Assembly (NCBI RefSeq): GCF_013248995.1
Contig: NZ_JABRPK010000005.1
Location: 94,919-158,918 of the forward strand
DNA from: Frigoribacterium sp. VKM Ac-2836
GTDB lineage: Bacteria; Actinomycetota; Actinomycetes; Actinomycetales; Microbacteriaceae
Length of the DNA stretch: 64,000 nucleotides
Direction of reading: 5' to 3'
The notes under the pieces were generated by a model that was not told the origin of the DNA, made no database searches, and saw nothing but the letters and a program-made list of their open reading frames with translations. The translations under genes and the position numbers were made by a program. Below, piece after piece: positions 53,322 through 62,412 of the stretch (within the stretch, counting starts at the first letter, position 1; the number at the start of each line of letters is the position of its first letter).

Positions 53322-54204
53322 GCGCGATCAGCTCTCGGGCCAGCTGGCGGTAGGCCTGCGCCGCCGGGTGCTCGGGAGCGAACTTGGTGATCGGGGTGCC
53401 GGCGACGGAGGCGTCGGGGAACTTGACGGTGCGGCCGATGACGGTCTCGAGCACCTGGTCGTCGAACGCCTCGACGACGCGTTCGAGCACCTCACGGCTG
53501 TGCAGGGTGCGCGAGTCGAACATGGTGGGCAGGATGCCGTCGAGCGTGATCGCCGGGTTCAACCGGTCGCGCACCTTCTCGATGGTCTCAACGAGCAGGG
53601 CGACGCCGCGCAGTGCGAAGAACTCGCACTCGAGGGGGATCAGCACACCGTGCGCCGCCGTGAGGGCGTTGACCGTCAGCAGGCCCAGCGAGGGCTGGCA
53701 GTCGATCAGGACGACGTCGTACTCGTCGCTGACCTGCCGCAGGATGCGCGCCAGGATCTGCTCACGAGCGACCTCGTTGACGAGGTGGACCTCGGCGGCC
53801 GAGAGGTCGATGTTCGCCGGCATGACGTCGAGGTTGTCGACGCGGGTGGGCACGATGACGTCGTGGGCGTCTTTGACGGCGCCGATCATCAGGTCGTAGA
53901 TCGTGGCCTGGTCGTGCGACTGCACGCCGAGACCGGCGGTCAGGGCACCCTGCGGGTCGAAGTCGATCGCCAGCACACGGCGGCCGTACTCCGCGAACGC
54001 GGCGCCGAGGTTGATCGTCGTCGTGGTCTTGCCGACACCGCCCTTCTGGTTGCAGAGGGTGATGATGCGGGCCGGGCCGTGGCTCGACAACGGTGCGGGA
54101 GTCGGGAACTCGGTGCGCGGGCGCCCGGTGGGGCCGTTCGCGGGGACGGTCGCCGGAGCGCTCTCGAAGAGGGCGGGGGTGCTCGAGGTCGGCTTGGTGC
54201 TCAC
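53305..54204 (-). CDS. ParA-family ATPase (Soj-like) in the xerD-scpA cluster
   Basis: This is a 299-residue P-loop ATPase with deviant Walker A KGGVGKTTTTINLG, AIDFDPQGAL and VVLIDCQPSLG. The N-terminal 45 residues are a disordered Pro/Ser stretch. There is no parB beside it; the xerD-parA-scpA-scpB order is widely conserved in actinobacteria, and this paralogue is distinct from the origin-proximal ParA. Probably helps chromosome segregation together with the SMC-ScpAB complex. Confidence 0.93.
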   Translation of the reverse strand: MSTKPTSSTPALFESAPATVPANGPTGRPRTEFPTPAPLSSHGPARIITLCNQKGGVGKTTTTINLGAAFAEYGRRVLAIDFDPQGALTAGLGVQSHDQATIYDLMIGAVKDAHDVIVPTRVDNLDVMPANIDLSAAEVHLVNEVAREQILARILRQVSDEYDVVLIDCQPSLGLLTVNALTAAHGVLIPLECEFFALRGVALLVETIEKVRDRLNPAITLDGILPTMFDSRTLHSREVLERVVEAFDDQVLETVIGRTVKFPDASVAGTPITKFAPEHPAAQAYRQLARELIARGAAA

Positions 54205-54319
54205 GGGAACGAGAGTACCGGCGACCCCCGACGCCGGCGGGCTGCCGCGCCCGGCCCGTCACCAGGAAGCCTCATGCCTTGCTTGAGGGTTTTGCCTGGT
54301 CAGCGCCGGGTCGCGACGC

Positions 54320-55225
54320 TTACCGAGCTCGCGGGTGCGCCGTCGAGTACACGTCCCGCAGCGCGTCAGCCGTCACCAGCGTGTAGATCTGCGTCGTCGC
54401 CACCGACGAGTGCCCGAGCAGCTCTTGCACGACCCGGACGTCGGCCCCGCCCTCGAGCAGGTGCGTCGCGAACGAGTGCCGCAACGTGTGCGGCGACACC
54501 TCGATGCCGAGCTGGGCCCGTCCGGCCGCCGCCTGGATGATCAGCCATGCGTTCTGCCGGGACACCCTGGCCCCCCGCATGCCGAGGAACAACGCAGGCG
54601 TCGGGGCTCCCCGCGGCGAGAACACCGGCCGGGCCCGGACGAGGTACGCGTCCAGAGCCCGCCGCGCGTAGCTGCCGAGCGGCACGATGCGCTGCTTGTT
54701 CCCCTTGCCGAACAGGCGCACGACGTCGCCCTCGATCACGTCGTCGACGTTCAGCGACACGGCCTCGCTCACGCGGGCACCCGTCGCGTAGAGCAGCTCG
54801 AGCAGGGCCTTGTCGCGCAACCGGGTCGGTTCGTCGCCGTCGGTCGCGGCGAGCAACGCCTCGACCTGGCCCACCGAGATCGCCTTCGGCAGGCGGCTCG
54901 GCAGCTTGGGCGGCCGGGTGGTGCCGGCCACGTCGACCGCGACCAGCCCCTCCTCGAGCGCGAAGCGGTGAAACCCGCGCACCGAGGACAGCACACGGGC
55001 CACCGAGGAGGCGCCCAGCGGTTTCTCGGCGCGGGTCGCCAGTGCGGCCGGGAACGTCGCGACGTCGGCGGGCTCGACCTCGTCGAGCGTGCGCCGCCCG
55101 GCCTCCGCCAGATGCGCACGCCACAGGACGAGGTCGCGGCGGTAGGCCGCAGTCGTGTTCGGGCTGAGGCCGCGTTCTACCGACACGTGTCTCAGGTAGC
55201 GGTCCAGCGCCTCCTCGATCGTCAC
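54320..55225 (-). CDS. xerD: Site-specific tyrosine recombinase XerD
   Basis: This is a 301-residue recombinase that resolves chromosome dimers at dif. The N-terminal core-binding domain includes HVSERGLSPNTTAAYRRDL-like residues. Catalytic residues are visible: Arg in ATGARVSEAVSL, Lys in GKGNKQRIVPL, HxxR in SPHTLRHSFATHLLEGG, and His and Tyr in LGHSSVATTQIY. It is part of the housekeeping cluster, so it is not an integrase of a mobile element. Confidence 0.95.
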   Translation of the reverse strand: MTIEEALDRYLRHVSVERGLSPNTTAAYRRDLVLWRAHLAEAGRRTLDEVEPADVATFPAALATRAEKPLGASSVARVLSSVRGFHRFALEEGLVAVDVAGTTRPPKLPSRLPKAISVGQVEALLAATDGDEPTRLRDKALLELLYATGARVSEAVSLNVDDVIEGDVVRLFGKGNKQRIVPLGSYARRALDAYLVRARPVFSPRGAPTPALFLGMRGARVSRQNAWLIIQAAAGRAQLGIEVSPHTLRHSFATHLLEGGADVRVVQELLGHSSVATTQIYTLVTADALRDVYSTAHPRAR

Positions 55226-55273
55226 GACCTCAGGCTACGACCAGGGCGCCACCCCACGGGGCCGACGGGTGTC

Positions 55274-55855
55274 TCAGCGGGACGCGACCGCGGCGAGCGC
55301 CGCGATGCTGAGGATGGAGTTGTGCAAACGGCCGGCGAGCACGCCCTCGACGATCTCGTCGAGCGAGACCCAACGCTTCTCGATGTCGGCCTCTTCGTCA
55401 CTGCGCTCGAACGCCCCTGCCGTGGGGCTGACGCCGGTGGCTCGGTAGACCGTGACCATCTCGTCGTTGCCGCCGGGCGTGGTGTGGAACGAGACCAGTT
55501 CGTCCCAGGTCGTCGCCTGGAGGTCGACTTCTTCGGCGAGCTCGCGCTTCGCAGCGTCGAGCTTGCTCTCGCCCTCGGCGTCGAGGAGGCCCGCGGGGAG
55601 CTCCCAGTCGCGACTGCGGATCGGGTGCCGGTACTGCTTGATCACGAGCACGCGCTGCTCGTCGTCCACGGCCAGCACGGCCACGGCACCGGTGTGCGCG
55701 ACGTACTCACGCACCATCGGAGAGCCGTTGTAGTCGACGGTGTCGCGCTTCACGTTCCACACCGCGCCCTCGAAGACCACCTCGGTCGTCGTGACCGTCG
55801 GTGACGCGGGCTCGTCCGCGAGCGGTCCCCTGCCCGCGACGGCCGCGTCGGTCAC
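55274..55855 (-). CDS. NUDIX hydrolase, ADP-ribose pyrophosphatase-like
   Basis: This 193-residue hydrolase starts at a GTG overlapping the pyrG stop (GTGA). The NUDIX box is [22 protein letters not shown], preceded by the substrate strand RDWELPAG. The overall layout ([22 protein letters not shown]) matches ADP-ribose pyrophosphatases. It removes ADP-ribose or related nucleoside diphosphate compounds. Conserved neighbour of pyrG in actinobacteria. Confidence 0.93.
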   Translation of the reverse strand: MTDAAVAGRGPLADEPASPTVTTTEVVFEGAVWNVKRDTVDYNGSPMVREYVAHTGAVAVLAVDDEQRVLVIKQYRHPIRSRDWELPAGLLDAEGESKLDAAKRELAEEVDLQATTWDELVSFHTTPGGNDEMVTVYRATGVSPTAGAFERSDEEADIEKRWVSLDEIVEGVLAGRLHNSILSIAALAAVASR

Positions 55856-57573
55856 GCGACGACCTCGGCGGCATCGGCCTCGTCGGCCTCGTCGGCGAAC
55901 AGCTTGCTCGCGTCGTGACGCTCGAGCGACGCCGCGACGAGCCCCGCGAAGAGCGGGTGCGCGTCGTTCGGGCGCGACCGCAGTTCTGGGTGGGCCTGCG
56001 TGCCGATGTAGAACGGGTGCACCGCGCGGTCGAGCTCGACGTACTCGACGAGGGTGCCGTCGGGCGAGGTGCCCGAGAAGCGCAGGCCGGCGTCGGCGAT
56101 CTGCTGACGGTACTGGTTCGAGACCTCGTAGCGGTGACGGTGTCGCTCGGACACCAGCTCGGACCCGTACAGGTCGGCGGCGAGCGAGCCCGGCGTGAGG
56201 GCGGCCGGGTAGAGGCCGAGGCGCATGGTGCCGCCCAGGTCGCCGTCGGCGATGATGTCGACCTGCTCGGCCATCGTCGCGACGACCGCGTACTCGGTGT
56301 CGGGGTCGAACTCGGACGAGGAGGCGCCGGTCAGGCCGGCCTCGTTGCGTGCGTACTCGATCACCATGCACTGCAGCCCCAGGCAGAGGCCGAGCGCCGG
56401 CAGGCCGTTCTCGCGGGCGTAGCGGAGCGCACCGAGCTTGCCCTCGATGCCCCGGATGCCGAAGCCGCCGGGCACACAGATGCCGTCGACACCGCGCAGC
56501 GCCTTCGCGGCACCCTCGGGGGTCTCGCAGTCGTCGGACGGAATCCAGGTCAGCGACACCTTGGTCTGGTGCGCGAATCCGCCGGCCTTGAGCGCCTCGG
56601 TGACCGAGAGGTACGCGTCGGGCAGGTCGATGTACTTGCCGACCAGGCCGATCGTGACCTCGTGCTTGGGCTCGTGCACGGCCGTCAGAACGGGCTGCCA
56701 CCCCGACCAGTCGACCTCGCCGGCCTTCTCGCCGAGACCGAGGTGGTCGATGATGTACGCGTCGAGGCCTTGGTCGTTGAGCATCGCCGGGATGTCGTAG
56801 ATGCTCGCGACGTCTTTGGCGTTGACGACGGCGTCCTCGTCGACGTCGCACATCAGGGCGATCTTCTTCTTGTTGCTCTCGCTGACCGGTCGGTCGCTGC
56901 GCAGCACGAGCGCATCGGGCTGGATTCCGATCGAGCGCAGGGCGGCGACGCTGTGTTGCGTCGGCTTGGTCTTCTGCTCGCCCGAAGCGCCCATGTAGGG
57001 CACGAGCGACACGTGCACGAAGAACACGTTCTTGCGACCGAGCTCGTGACGCACCTGACGAGCGGCCTCGATGAACGGCTGGCTCTCGATGTCGCCGACG
57101 GTACCGCCGACCTCGGTGATGATGACGTCGGGCTTCGGGTCGTCGTCGGCCTGCTGGCGCATGCGCCGTTTGATCTCGTCGGTGATGTGAGGGATGACCT
57201 GCACGGTGTCGCCGAGGTATTCGCCGCGACGCTCTTTCGCGATGACGGTCGAGTAGATCTGGCCCGTCGTGACGTTCGCCGACTGACCGAGGTCGATGTC
57301 GAGGAACCGCTCGTAGTGCCCGATGTCGAGGTCCGTCTCGGCACCGTCGTCGGTGACGAAGACCTCACCGTGCTGGAACGGATTCATCGTGCCCGGATCG
57401 ACGTTCAGGTACGGATCGAGCTTCTGCATGACGACCCGCAACCCGCGCGCCGTGAGCAGATTGCCCAGGCTGGCGGCCGTCAGGCCTTTTCCGAGGGAGG
57501 AGACGACGCCTCCGGTGACGAAGATGTGCTTCGTCGTGCTGGCATCTGGACCCGAGTTCTCAACGTTCACCAC
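55852..57573 (-). CDS. pyrG: CTP synthase
   Basis: This is a 573-residue enzyme that aminates UTP to CTP using glutamine and ATP. The synthetase domain begins [16 protein letters not shown]. The glutaminase domain has [16 protein letters not shown] with the catalytic Cys, and a C-terminal His-Pro-Glu (AHPEL). I chose the GTG at 57573; a second GTG follows at 57570, and an upstream ATG at 57603 would add ten unlikely residues. Confidence 0.96.
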   Translation of the reverse strand: MVNVENSGPDASTTKHIFVTGGVVSSLGKGLTAASLGNLLTARGLRVVMQKLDPYLNVDPGTMNPFQHGEVFVTDDGAETDLDIGHYERFLDIDLGQSANVTTGQIYSTVIAKERRGEYLGDTVQVIPHITDEIKRRMRQQADDDPKPDVIITEVGGTVGDIESQPFIEAARQVRHELGRKNVFFVHVSLVPYMGASGEQKTKPTQHSVAALRSIGIQPDALVLRSDRPVSESNKKKIALMCDVDEDAVVNAKDVASIYDIPAMLNDQGLDAYIIDHLGLGEKAGEVDWSGWQPVLTAVHEPKHEVTIGLVGKYIDLPDAYLSVTEALKAGGFAHQTKVSLTWIPSDDCETPEGAAKALRGVDGICVPGGFGIRGIEGKLGALRYARENGLPALGLCLGLQCMVIEYARNEAGLTGASSSEFDPDTEYAVVATMAEQVDIIADGDLGGTMRLGLYPAALTPGSLAADLYGSELVSERHRHRYEVSNQYRQQIADAGLRFSGTSPDGTLVEYVELDRAVHPFYIGTQAHPELRSRPNDAHPLFAGLVAASLERHDASKLFADEADEADAAEVVA

Positions 57574-57621
57574 GGGATTCCATCCTATGTCACACCGAGC
57601 CATCGCGACAGACCACGCCTG

Positions 57622-59343
57622 TTACGAACGTGTGTCGGCCGTGGCCGGTCGTCGATCCGACGAGGCGAGTTCGAGCAGTTCGCGCGCGTGTTCGAGACCG
57701 CTCGAGCTGTCGGGCAGCCCCGAGAGCAGACGAGCCATCTCGGCGACGCGCTCGTCGCCCTCGAGTTGATGGACGCTGCTCGCCGTGACCTCCCCCGAGG
57801 CGTCTTTGACGACGCGGAGGTGGTTGGTGGCGAAGGCCGCGACCTGGGCGAGATGTGTCACGACGATGACCTGGGCTCGTTCGGCGAGTGCCGCGAGTCG
57901 GCGGCCGATCTCGATCGCGGCCGACCCGCCGACACCGGCGTCGACCTCGTCGAAGACGAACGTCGGGACGTCACTCGACCCGGCCATGACGACCTCGAGC
58001 GCGAGCATGACGCGGGACAACTCGCCGCCGGACGCGCCCTTGCCCAGCGGCCGGGGTTCACTGCCGGGATGCGGCCGGAGCAGCAGTGACACGACGTCAC
58101 CGCCGCTCGTCCCGAGGTCGTCCCGCGGTGTGACCTCGACGACGATCTCGGCGCCGGTCATGGCCAGGGCGCTCAACTCGGCGCTGACCCGCGCCGAGAG
58201 GTCGGCCCCGGAGGCGCGGCGCAGCTCGCCGAGGACGCCCGCCCGCCGCTCGGCCTCGGCCCGCAGCTCGGCCACCTCGTCGTCGAGGTGCGCGAGCCGG
58301 TCGTCGTCTCCGTCGAGCTCGACCAAGCGTCGACTGCCGTCGTCGAGCAGACGGATGACGTCGTCGAGGGTGGGGCCGTGCTTGCGGACGAGCCCCGCCA
58401 GGTCGGCCCGGCGGGTCTGCACCGATTCGAGTTCGACGGCGACGTCGGCGTCGAGGGTGCCGAGATAGCTCGACAGGCGTGAGGCGGACTCGCCGACCTG
58501 CACGCTGACCTCGGCGAGAAGGTCGGCGATCGGCTCGAGCGCGGGGTCGTGGGGCGCGACGCGTTCGATCTGCCGTCGGGCCTCTTCGACGAGGGACACG
58601 ACGTCGCGCGTGCCGTCGACCGCGTCGGTCGAGAGCACCTCGTGGGCGAGCCCGGCGGCCAGCCGGAGGTCTTCGGCGTTGCTGAGCCGCTCGGCCGTGG
58701 CATCGAGTTCGTCGAGTTCGCCCGCCACGGGAGCGAGCCCCTCGATCTCGTCGATCGCCGCCCGCAGAGTCGCGGCCTCGTCGCGCCGGGCCTCGCGGTC
58801 GCGGGTGATCTCGTCCAGTTCGGCACGGGCGGCCAGCCAGGCGTCGTAGGCGCCGCGGTAGTGCGCTGCGGCCTCGGCCAGTGCGGCCCCGCCGTGCGCG
58901 TCGACGGCGGCGCGTTGGGCGGCGGCCGACTTGAGTCGGATCTGCTCGGACTGGCCGTGCACCACCACGAGGTGGTCGGCCAGGTCGCCCAGCACGCCGA
59001 TGGGGGCCGTGCGACCTCCGACGACCGCGCGGCTGCGTCCTTCGGCCGACACGACCCGGCTGAGGAAGAGCTCGCCGTCGTCCACGTCGCCGCCCGCGTC
59101 ACGGACGCGCTCGACGATGGCCCCCTCGGCGGGCACCAGCCAGCGACCGTCGACCACGGCCTGGGGACTGCCCGACCGGACGACCCCGCTCTCGGCGCGC
59201 TGGCCGAGCAGCAGGCCGAGCGCCGAGACGACCATGGTCTTGCCCGCGCCGGTCTCACCCGTGACCGCGGTGAAGCCGGGCCCGAGAGGCAGCGTGGCAC
59301 GGCCGATCACGCCGAGGTCGCGGATCGAGATCTCTTCGATCAT
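57622..59343 (-). CDS. recN: DNA repair protein RecN
   Basis: This 573-residue SMC-like ATPase has Walker A GETGAGKTMVVSALGLLLG at the N-terminus. A long coiled-coil region (about 150-370) contains the RecN hinge. C-terminal signature and Walker B are GGELSRVMLALEVV and TFVFDEVDAGVGG. It acts in repair of double-strand breaks. The ATG overlaps the NAD kinase stop (ATGA). Confidence 0.95.
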   Translation of the reverse strand: MIEEISIRDLGVIGRATLPLGPGFTAVTGETGAGKTMVVSALGLLLGQRAESGVVRSGSPQAVVDGRWLVPAEGAIVERVRDAGGDVDDGELFLSRVVSAEGRSRAVVGGRTAPIGVLGDLADHLVVVHGQSEQIRLKSAAAQRAAVDAHGGAALAEAAAHYRGAYDAWLAARAELDEITRDREARRDEAATLRAAIDEIEGLAPVAGELDELDATAERLSNAEDLRLAAGLAHEVLSTDAVDGTRDVVSLVEEARRQIERVAPHDPALEPIADLLAEVSVQVGESASRLSSYLGTLDADVAVELESVQTRRADLAGLVRKHGPTLDDVIRLLDDGSRRLVELDGDDDRLAHLDDEVAELRAEAERRAGVLGELRRASGADLSARVSAELSALAMTGAEIVVEVTPRDDLGTSGGDVVSLLLRPHPGSEPRPLGKGASGGELSRVMLALEVVMAGSSDVPTFVFDEVDAGVGGSAAIEIGRRLAALAERAQVIVVTHLAQVAAFATNHLRVVKDASGEVTASSVHQLEGDERVAEMARLLSGLPDSSSGLEHARELLELASSDRRPATADTRS

Positions 59344-60332
59344 CGCTCGACCCCGAGGACCCCGTCGGCCACGGACGACGGGGGCGCCGTCTCGGCGAGC
59401 ACGTCCTCGACCTGCGCCGGACCCCGCCAGCCGGTGACGGGCAACTGGAACTTGGCCACGAGACGATCGGTGAACGGGCCCGTCCGCAGACGGGCGAGCC
59501 GGACCGGCTGGTCGGACCGGCTGCACTCGACCCGGGCCCCCGGGGGCAGATCGTGCTCACGCCGACCGTCGCACCACAGGATGCCGCGCGCGTCGGTGCG
59601 GCTCAAGACCTCGACGGCGAGCACCGAGTCGGGCCCGACGACGAGTGGGCGGGCGAAGAGGGCGTGAGCGCTGAGGGGCACGAGCAGGAGGGCCTGCACG
59701 GCAGGCCACACCACCGGGCCGCCGGCCGAGAACGAGTAGGCCGTCGAACCGGTCGGCGTCGACATGACGACGCCGTCGCAGCCGAACGACGACAGAGGTC
59801 GTCCGTCGACCTCGATCACCACCTCGAGCATGCGTTCACGCGAGGCCTTCTCGACCGTCGCCTCGTTCATGGCCCAGGTCTCGTAGACGACCTCGTCACG
59901 GTTGGTCACCGTGACGTCGAGCGCGAATCGCTCCTCGACCTCGTAATCGGCCGCGAGCACACGGGCGACGGTGTCGGCCATCTCGTCGCGTTCGCTCTCG
60001 GCCAGGAACCCCACGTGACCGAGGTTGACGCCGACGATGGGTGCCCGGGTGCCGCGGATCAGTTCGGCGGCCCGAAGGATCGTGCCGTCGCCGCCGAGAA
60101 CGATGACGCACTCGAGGTCGTCGCAAGCCACGCCGTCGAAGAGGATCTCGACGTCGTCGATGGCGGCCGTGGGCTGGGCCCGACGGATGTCGTCCCATTC
60201 GTCACGGGGCAGCACCGGCACCACGCCGGCATCGCCCAGCAACCCGCACACCTCGAGGGCGGCGTCGATCGAGTCGGGGCGCCCCGTGTGCGAGACGACC
60301 AGGATGTGTCGTGTCGAAGAGATGTCGTTCAC
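59340..60332 (-). CDS. nadK: NAD kinase
   Basis: This is a 330-residue enzyme that phosphorylates NAD to NADP. It has the GGDGT motif (VILGGDGTILRAAEL), NLGHVGFLAE, and TPTGSTAYSFSAGGPVVWP. The GTG start overlaps the tlyA stop (GTGA), matching the pattern throughout this cluster; an upstream in-frame ATG lies inside tlyA and is less likely. The tlyA-nadK-recN order is conserved in actinobacteria. Confidence 0.95.
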   Translation of the reverse strand: MNDISSTRHILVVSHTGRPDSIDAALEVCGLLGDAGVVPVLPRDEWDDIRRAQPTAAIDDVEILFDGVACDDLECVIVLGGDGTILRAAELIRGTRAPIVGVNLGHVGFLAESERDEMADTVARVLAADYEVEERFALDVTVTNRDEVVYETWAMNEATVEKASRERMLEVVIEVDGRPLSSFGCDGVVMSTPTGSTAYSFSAGGPVVWPAVQALLLVPLSAHALFARPLVVGPDSVLAVEVLSRTDARGILWCDGRREHDLPPGARVECSRSDQPVRLARLRTGPFTDRLVAKFQLPVTGWRGPAQVEDVLAETAPPSSVADGVLGVER

Positions 60333-61144
60333 CCTCTCGTCAAGCTGTCGGCCGTGCTGAGCCATTCTGTCGGATTCGACCCCGCCGAGGCCGAGAAGTG
60401 CACACAGTACTCGCGGTTGCCCGAGCCGCCGACGATCGGGGACGAGATGAGCCCTGCCGTGCCGAGCCCCAGGTCGTGGGCCGCCCACAGCACGCCGGTG
60501 ACGGCGTCGTTCCGCAACACGGGGTCGAGCACGAGCCCCTCGCGGACACCCTGCCGGCCCACCTCGAACTGCGGCTTGATCAGCAACACGAAGTCGTTGT
60601 CCACACCCACGCTCGACACGAGGGCCGGCAACACCATGGTCAGCGAGATGAACGACACGTCGGCGACGACGAGCGACACCGTGGAGGCGCGGCTCGTCAG
60701 CTCGGCGAACCGCTCGGCCGTCAGGTACCTCGCGTTCTCGCCCTCGACGATCGTGACCCGCGGGTCGAAGCGCACCGGGTTCGCCAGCTGCCCGTGGCCC
60801 ACGTCGAGGGCCACGACGTGCTCGGCACCCCGCTCGAGGAGGACCTGTGTGAACCCTCCCGTCGACGCACCGACGTCGAGGGCCGTGCGCCCGGCCGGAT
60901 CGACCGCGAAGGCGTCGAGCGCAGCCAGGAGCTTGTGTGCCGCCCGACTGACGTAGTGGTCGAGCCCGGCGACGGCGACGTCGTCGGCCTCGGCCACCCG
61001 AGCGGAGGCCTTGACGACCCCGACCCCGTTGACCGTGACGAGACCATCGCACAGCAGTCGTGCGGCATGCGTCCGCGACCGGGCGAGTCCACGGCGGGCC
61101 AGGACCGAGTCGAGGCGCTCCCCCGGGGCGTCGGAGGTCGTCAT
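60329..61144 (-). CDS. tlyA: TlyA-family rRNA (cytidine-2'-O)-methyltransferase
   Basis: This is a 271-residue protein with an N-terminal S4 RNA-binding domain (ERLDSVLARRGLARSRTHAARLL) and an FtsJ-type methyltransferase domain (TALDVGASTGGFTQVLLERGA and LIKPQFEVGR). Mycobacterial TlyA 2'-O-methylates rRNA and confers capreomycin sensitivity; a hemolysin role was once proposed. The ATG overlaps the small upstream gene. Confidence 0.94.
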   Translation of the reverse strand: MTTSDAPGERLDSVLARRGLARSRTHAARLLCDGLVTVNGVGVVKASARVAEADDVAVAGLDHYVSRAAHKLLAALDAFAVDPAGRTALDVGASTGGFTQVLLERGAEHVVALDVGHGQLANPVRFDPRVTIVEGENARYLTAERFAELTSRASTVSLVVADVSFISLTMVLPALVSSVGVDNDFVLLIKPQFEVGRQGVREGLVLDPVLRNDAVTGVLWAAHDLGLGTAGLISSPIVGGSGNREYCVHFSASAGSNPTEWLSTADSLTRG

Positions 61145-61359
61145 CGACCGCCCTGACCGGTGCCGTCCGGCGTGCCCTCGAGCACCGCACGGAGCTCGTC
61201 GTGGATCTGGCCGAACGCCTCGGCCCTCGAGGCCAGGGGGCGGGCCTCGATGTCGTGCAGCCGCGCGCCGAACCCGGCCCGTGCCTCCTGTCGGTCGTCG
61301 GCACTGTCGACGCCGCGGTCGGTGTGGCCGCGAAGGCTGGGATGGGGACGGTCGCTCAT
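61141..61359 (-). CDS. Small conserved-position protein between HAD phosphatase and tlyA
   Basis: This 72-residue protein begins MSDRPHPSLRGHTDRGVDSA and has a central helix FGARLHDIEARPLASRAEAF and an acidic helix (IHDELRAVLEG). The stop overlaps the tlyA ATG. Position and size match a small actinobacterial protein often found here. Function unknown; its helical pattern could support protein-protein contact. Confidence 0.7.
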   Translation of the reverse strand: MSDRPHPSLRGHTDRGVDSADDRQEARAGFGARLHDIEARPLASRAEAFGQIHDELRAVLEGTPDGTGQGGR

Positions 61360-61407
61360 GGTGCCGTCCAGACTAGCCGCCGCCGCTGACGGTCGAGGCG
61401 AGGGCCG

Positions 61408-62412
61408 TCAGCCGTCCGCGTGCAGCTTCGGATCGACGTCGAGACCGTAGATGGCCTTGCCGGTCCCCCACACGGCGGTCGCCCCGGCACGCAGCAGGTC
61501 GACGGGGTCATCCCCTTCGGACAGCACGCGCACGACGTGACCGCGGACGGCGACGCTCGCGCCGCGGACGGTGACGACGTGGACGTCTTCCTCGTCGTGT
61601 TCGACGGTCTCGGGATACGGGCGCTCGAGCTCCCGGAGGTCGCCGACGATGAAGTCCGGCCGGGACTTCGGGTCCGCGGCGAGGACCTGCTTGGCTCCGT
61701 CGATGCCGGTCAGCACCAGGATCGAGACGAGTCCCGCCGCGTTCGCGCCGACGATGTCGGTGTCGAGCCGGTCTCCGATGAAGGCGGCCTTCGTCGCCCC
61801 GAACCGCTCGACGGCGGCCGTGAAGATCGGGATCTCGGGCTTGCCGGCAGTCACGGGCAGCCGACCCACCGCGGTGTGCACGGCCGAGACCAGGGTCCCG
61901 TTGCCGGGCGCGACGCCACGTTCTTGGGGGATCGTCCAGTCCGTGTTCGTGGCGATCCACGGGATGCCCGTGTGCAGGGCGAAGGCCGCCTCGGCCAGCT
62001 GTGTCCACCCCACGTCGGGGCTGAAGCCCTGGACCACCGCCGCCGGCGCGTCCTCGGCCGATCGGGTCACGACGAAGCCTTCGGCCTCGAGCACCGAGGT
62101 CAACCCCTCGCCGCCGACGACCAGGACGGTCGAACCGGGCGGAACCGCGTCGGCTAGGAGGCGCACGGCCGCCTGGGGGGACGTCACCACGTCGTCCGCC
62201 GACACCTCGAGCCCGTAACCGGCCAGCTGACCGGCCACGGTCTCGGCGGTCCGGGAGGCGTTGTTCGTGATGTACCCGACGCGACGCCTGCGGGCCACGT
62301 CCGTCAAACTGCCGACGGCGTGGTCGATCGCGTGCCGGCCCCGGTAGACGACCCCGTCGAGGTCGGCGAGGACGGTGTCGACGCCGTCCAGCGGAGTGCG
62401 GGCCTCAGGCAC
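61408..62412 (-). CDS. HAD-superfamily phosphatase (NagD/class IIA)
   Basis: This 334-residue phosphatase starts at a GTG overlapping the upstream gene. Motif I is VLADLDGVVYRG, motif II is ITNNAS, and motif III/IV is GKPEIPIFTAAV followed by FIGDRLDTDIVGAN. The class IIA cap domain lies in between. After the core, a roughly 70-residue C-terminal extension (EDVHVVTVRGASVAVRG) is unusual. NagD-type enzymes hydrolyse sugar phosphates, glycerol phosphate or nucleotides. Confidence 0.92.
   Translation of the reverse strand: MPEARTPLDGVDTVLADLDGVVYRGRHAIDHAVGSLTDVARRRRVGYITNNASRTAETVAGQLAGYGLEVSADDVVTSPQAAVRLLADAVPPGSTVLVVGGEGLTSVLEAEGFVVTRSAEDAPAAVVQGFSPDVGWTQLAEAAFALHTGIPWIATNTDWTIPQERGVAPGNGTLVSAVHTAVGRLPVTAGKPEIPIFTAAVERFGATKAAFIGDRLDTDIVGANAAGLVSILVLTGIDGAKQVLAADPKSRPDFIVGDLRELERPYPETVEHDEEDVHVVTVRGASVAVRGHVVRVLSEGDDPVDLLRAGATAVWGTGKAIYGLDVDPKLHADG

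Noticed and set aside
54320..55225. XerD gene as integrase of a mobile element
   Set aside because: It sits in the conserved xerD-parA-scpA-scpB housekeeping order with high GC, as in the chromosomal dimer-resolution recombinase.
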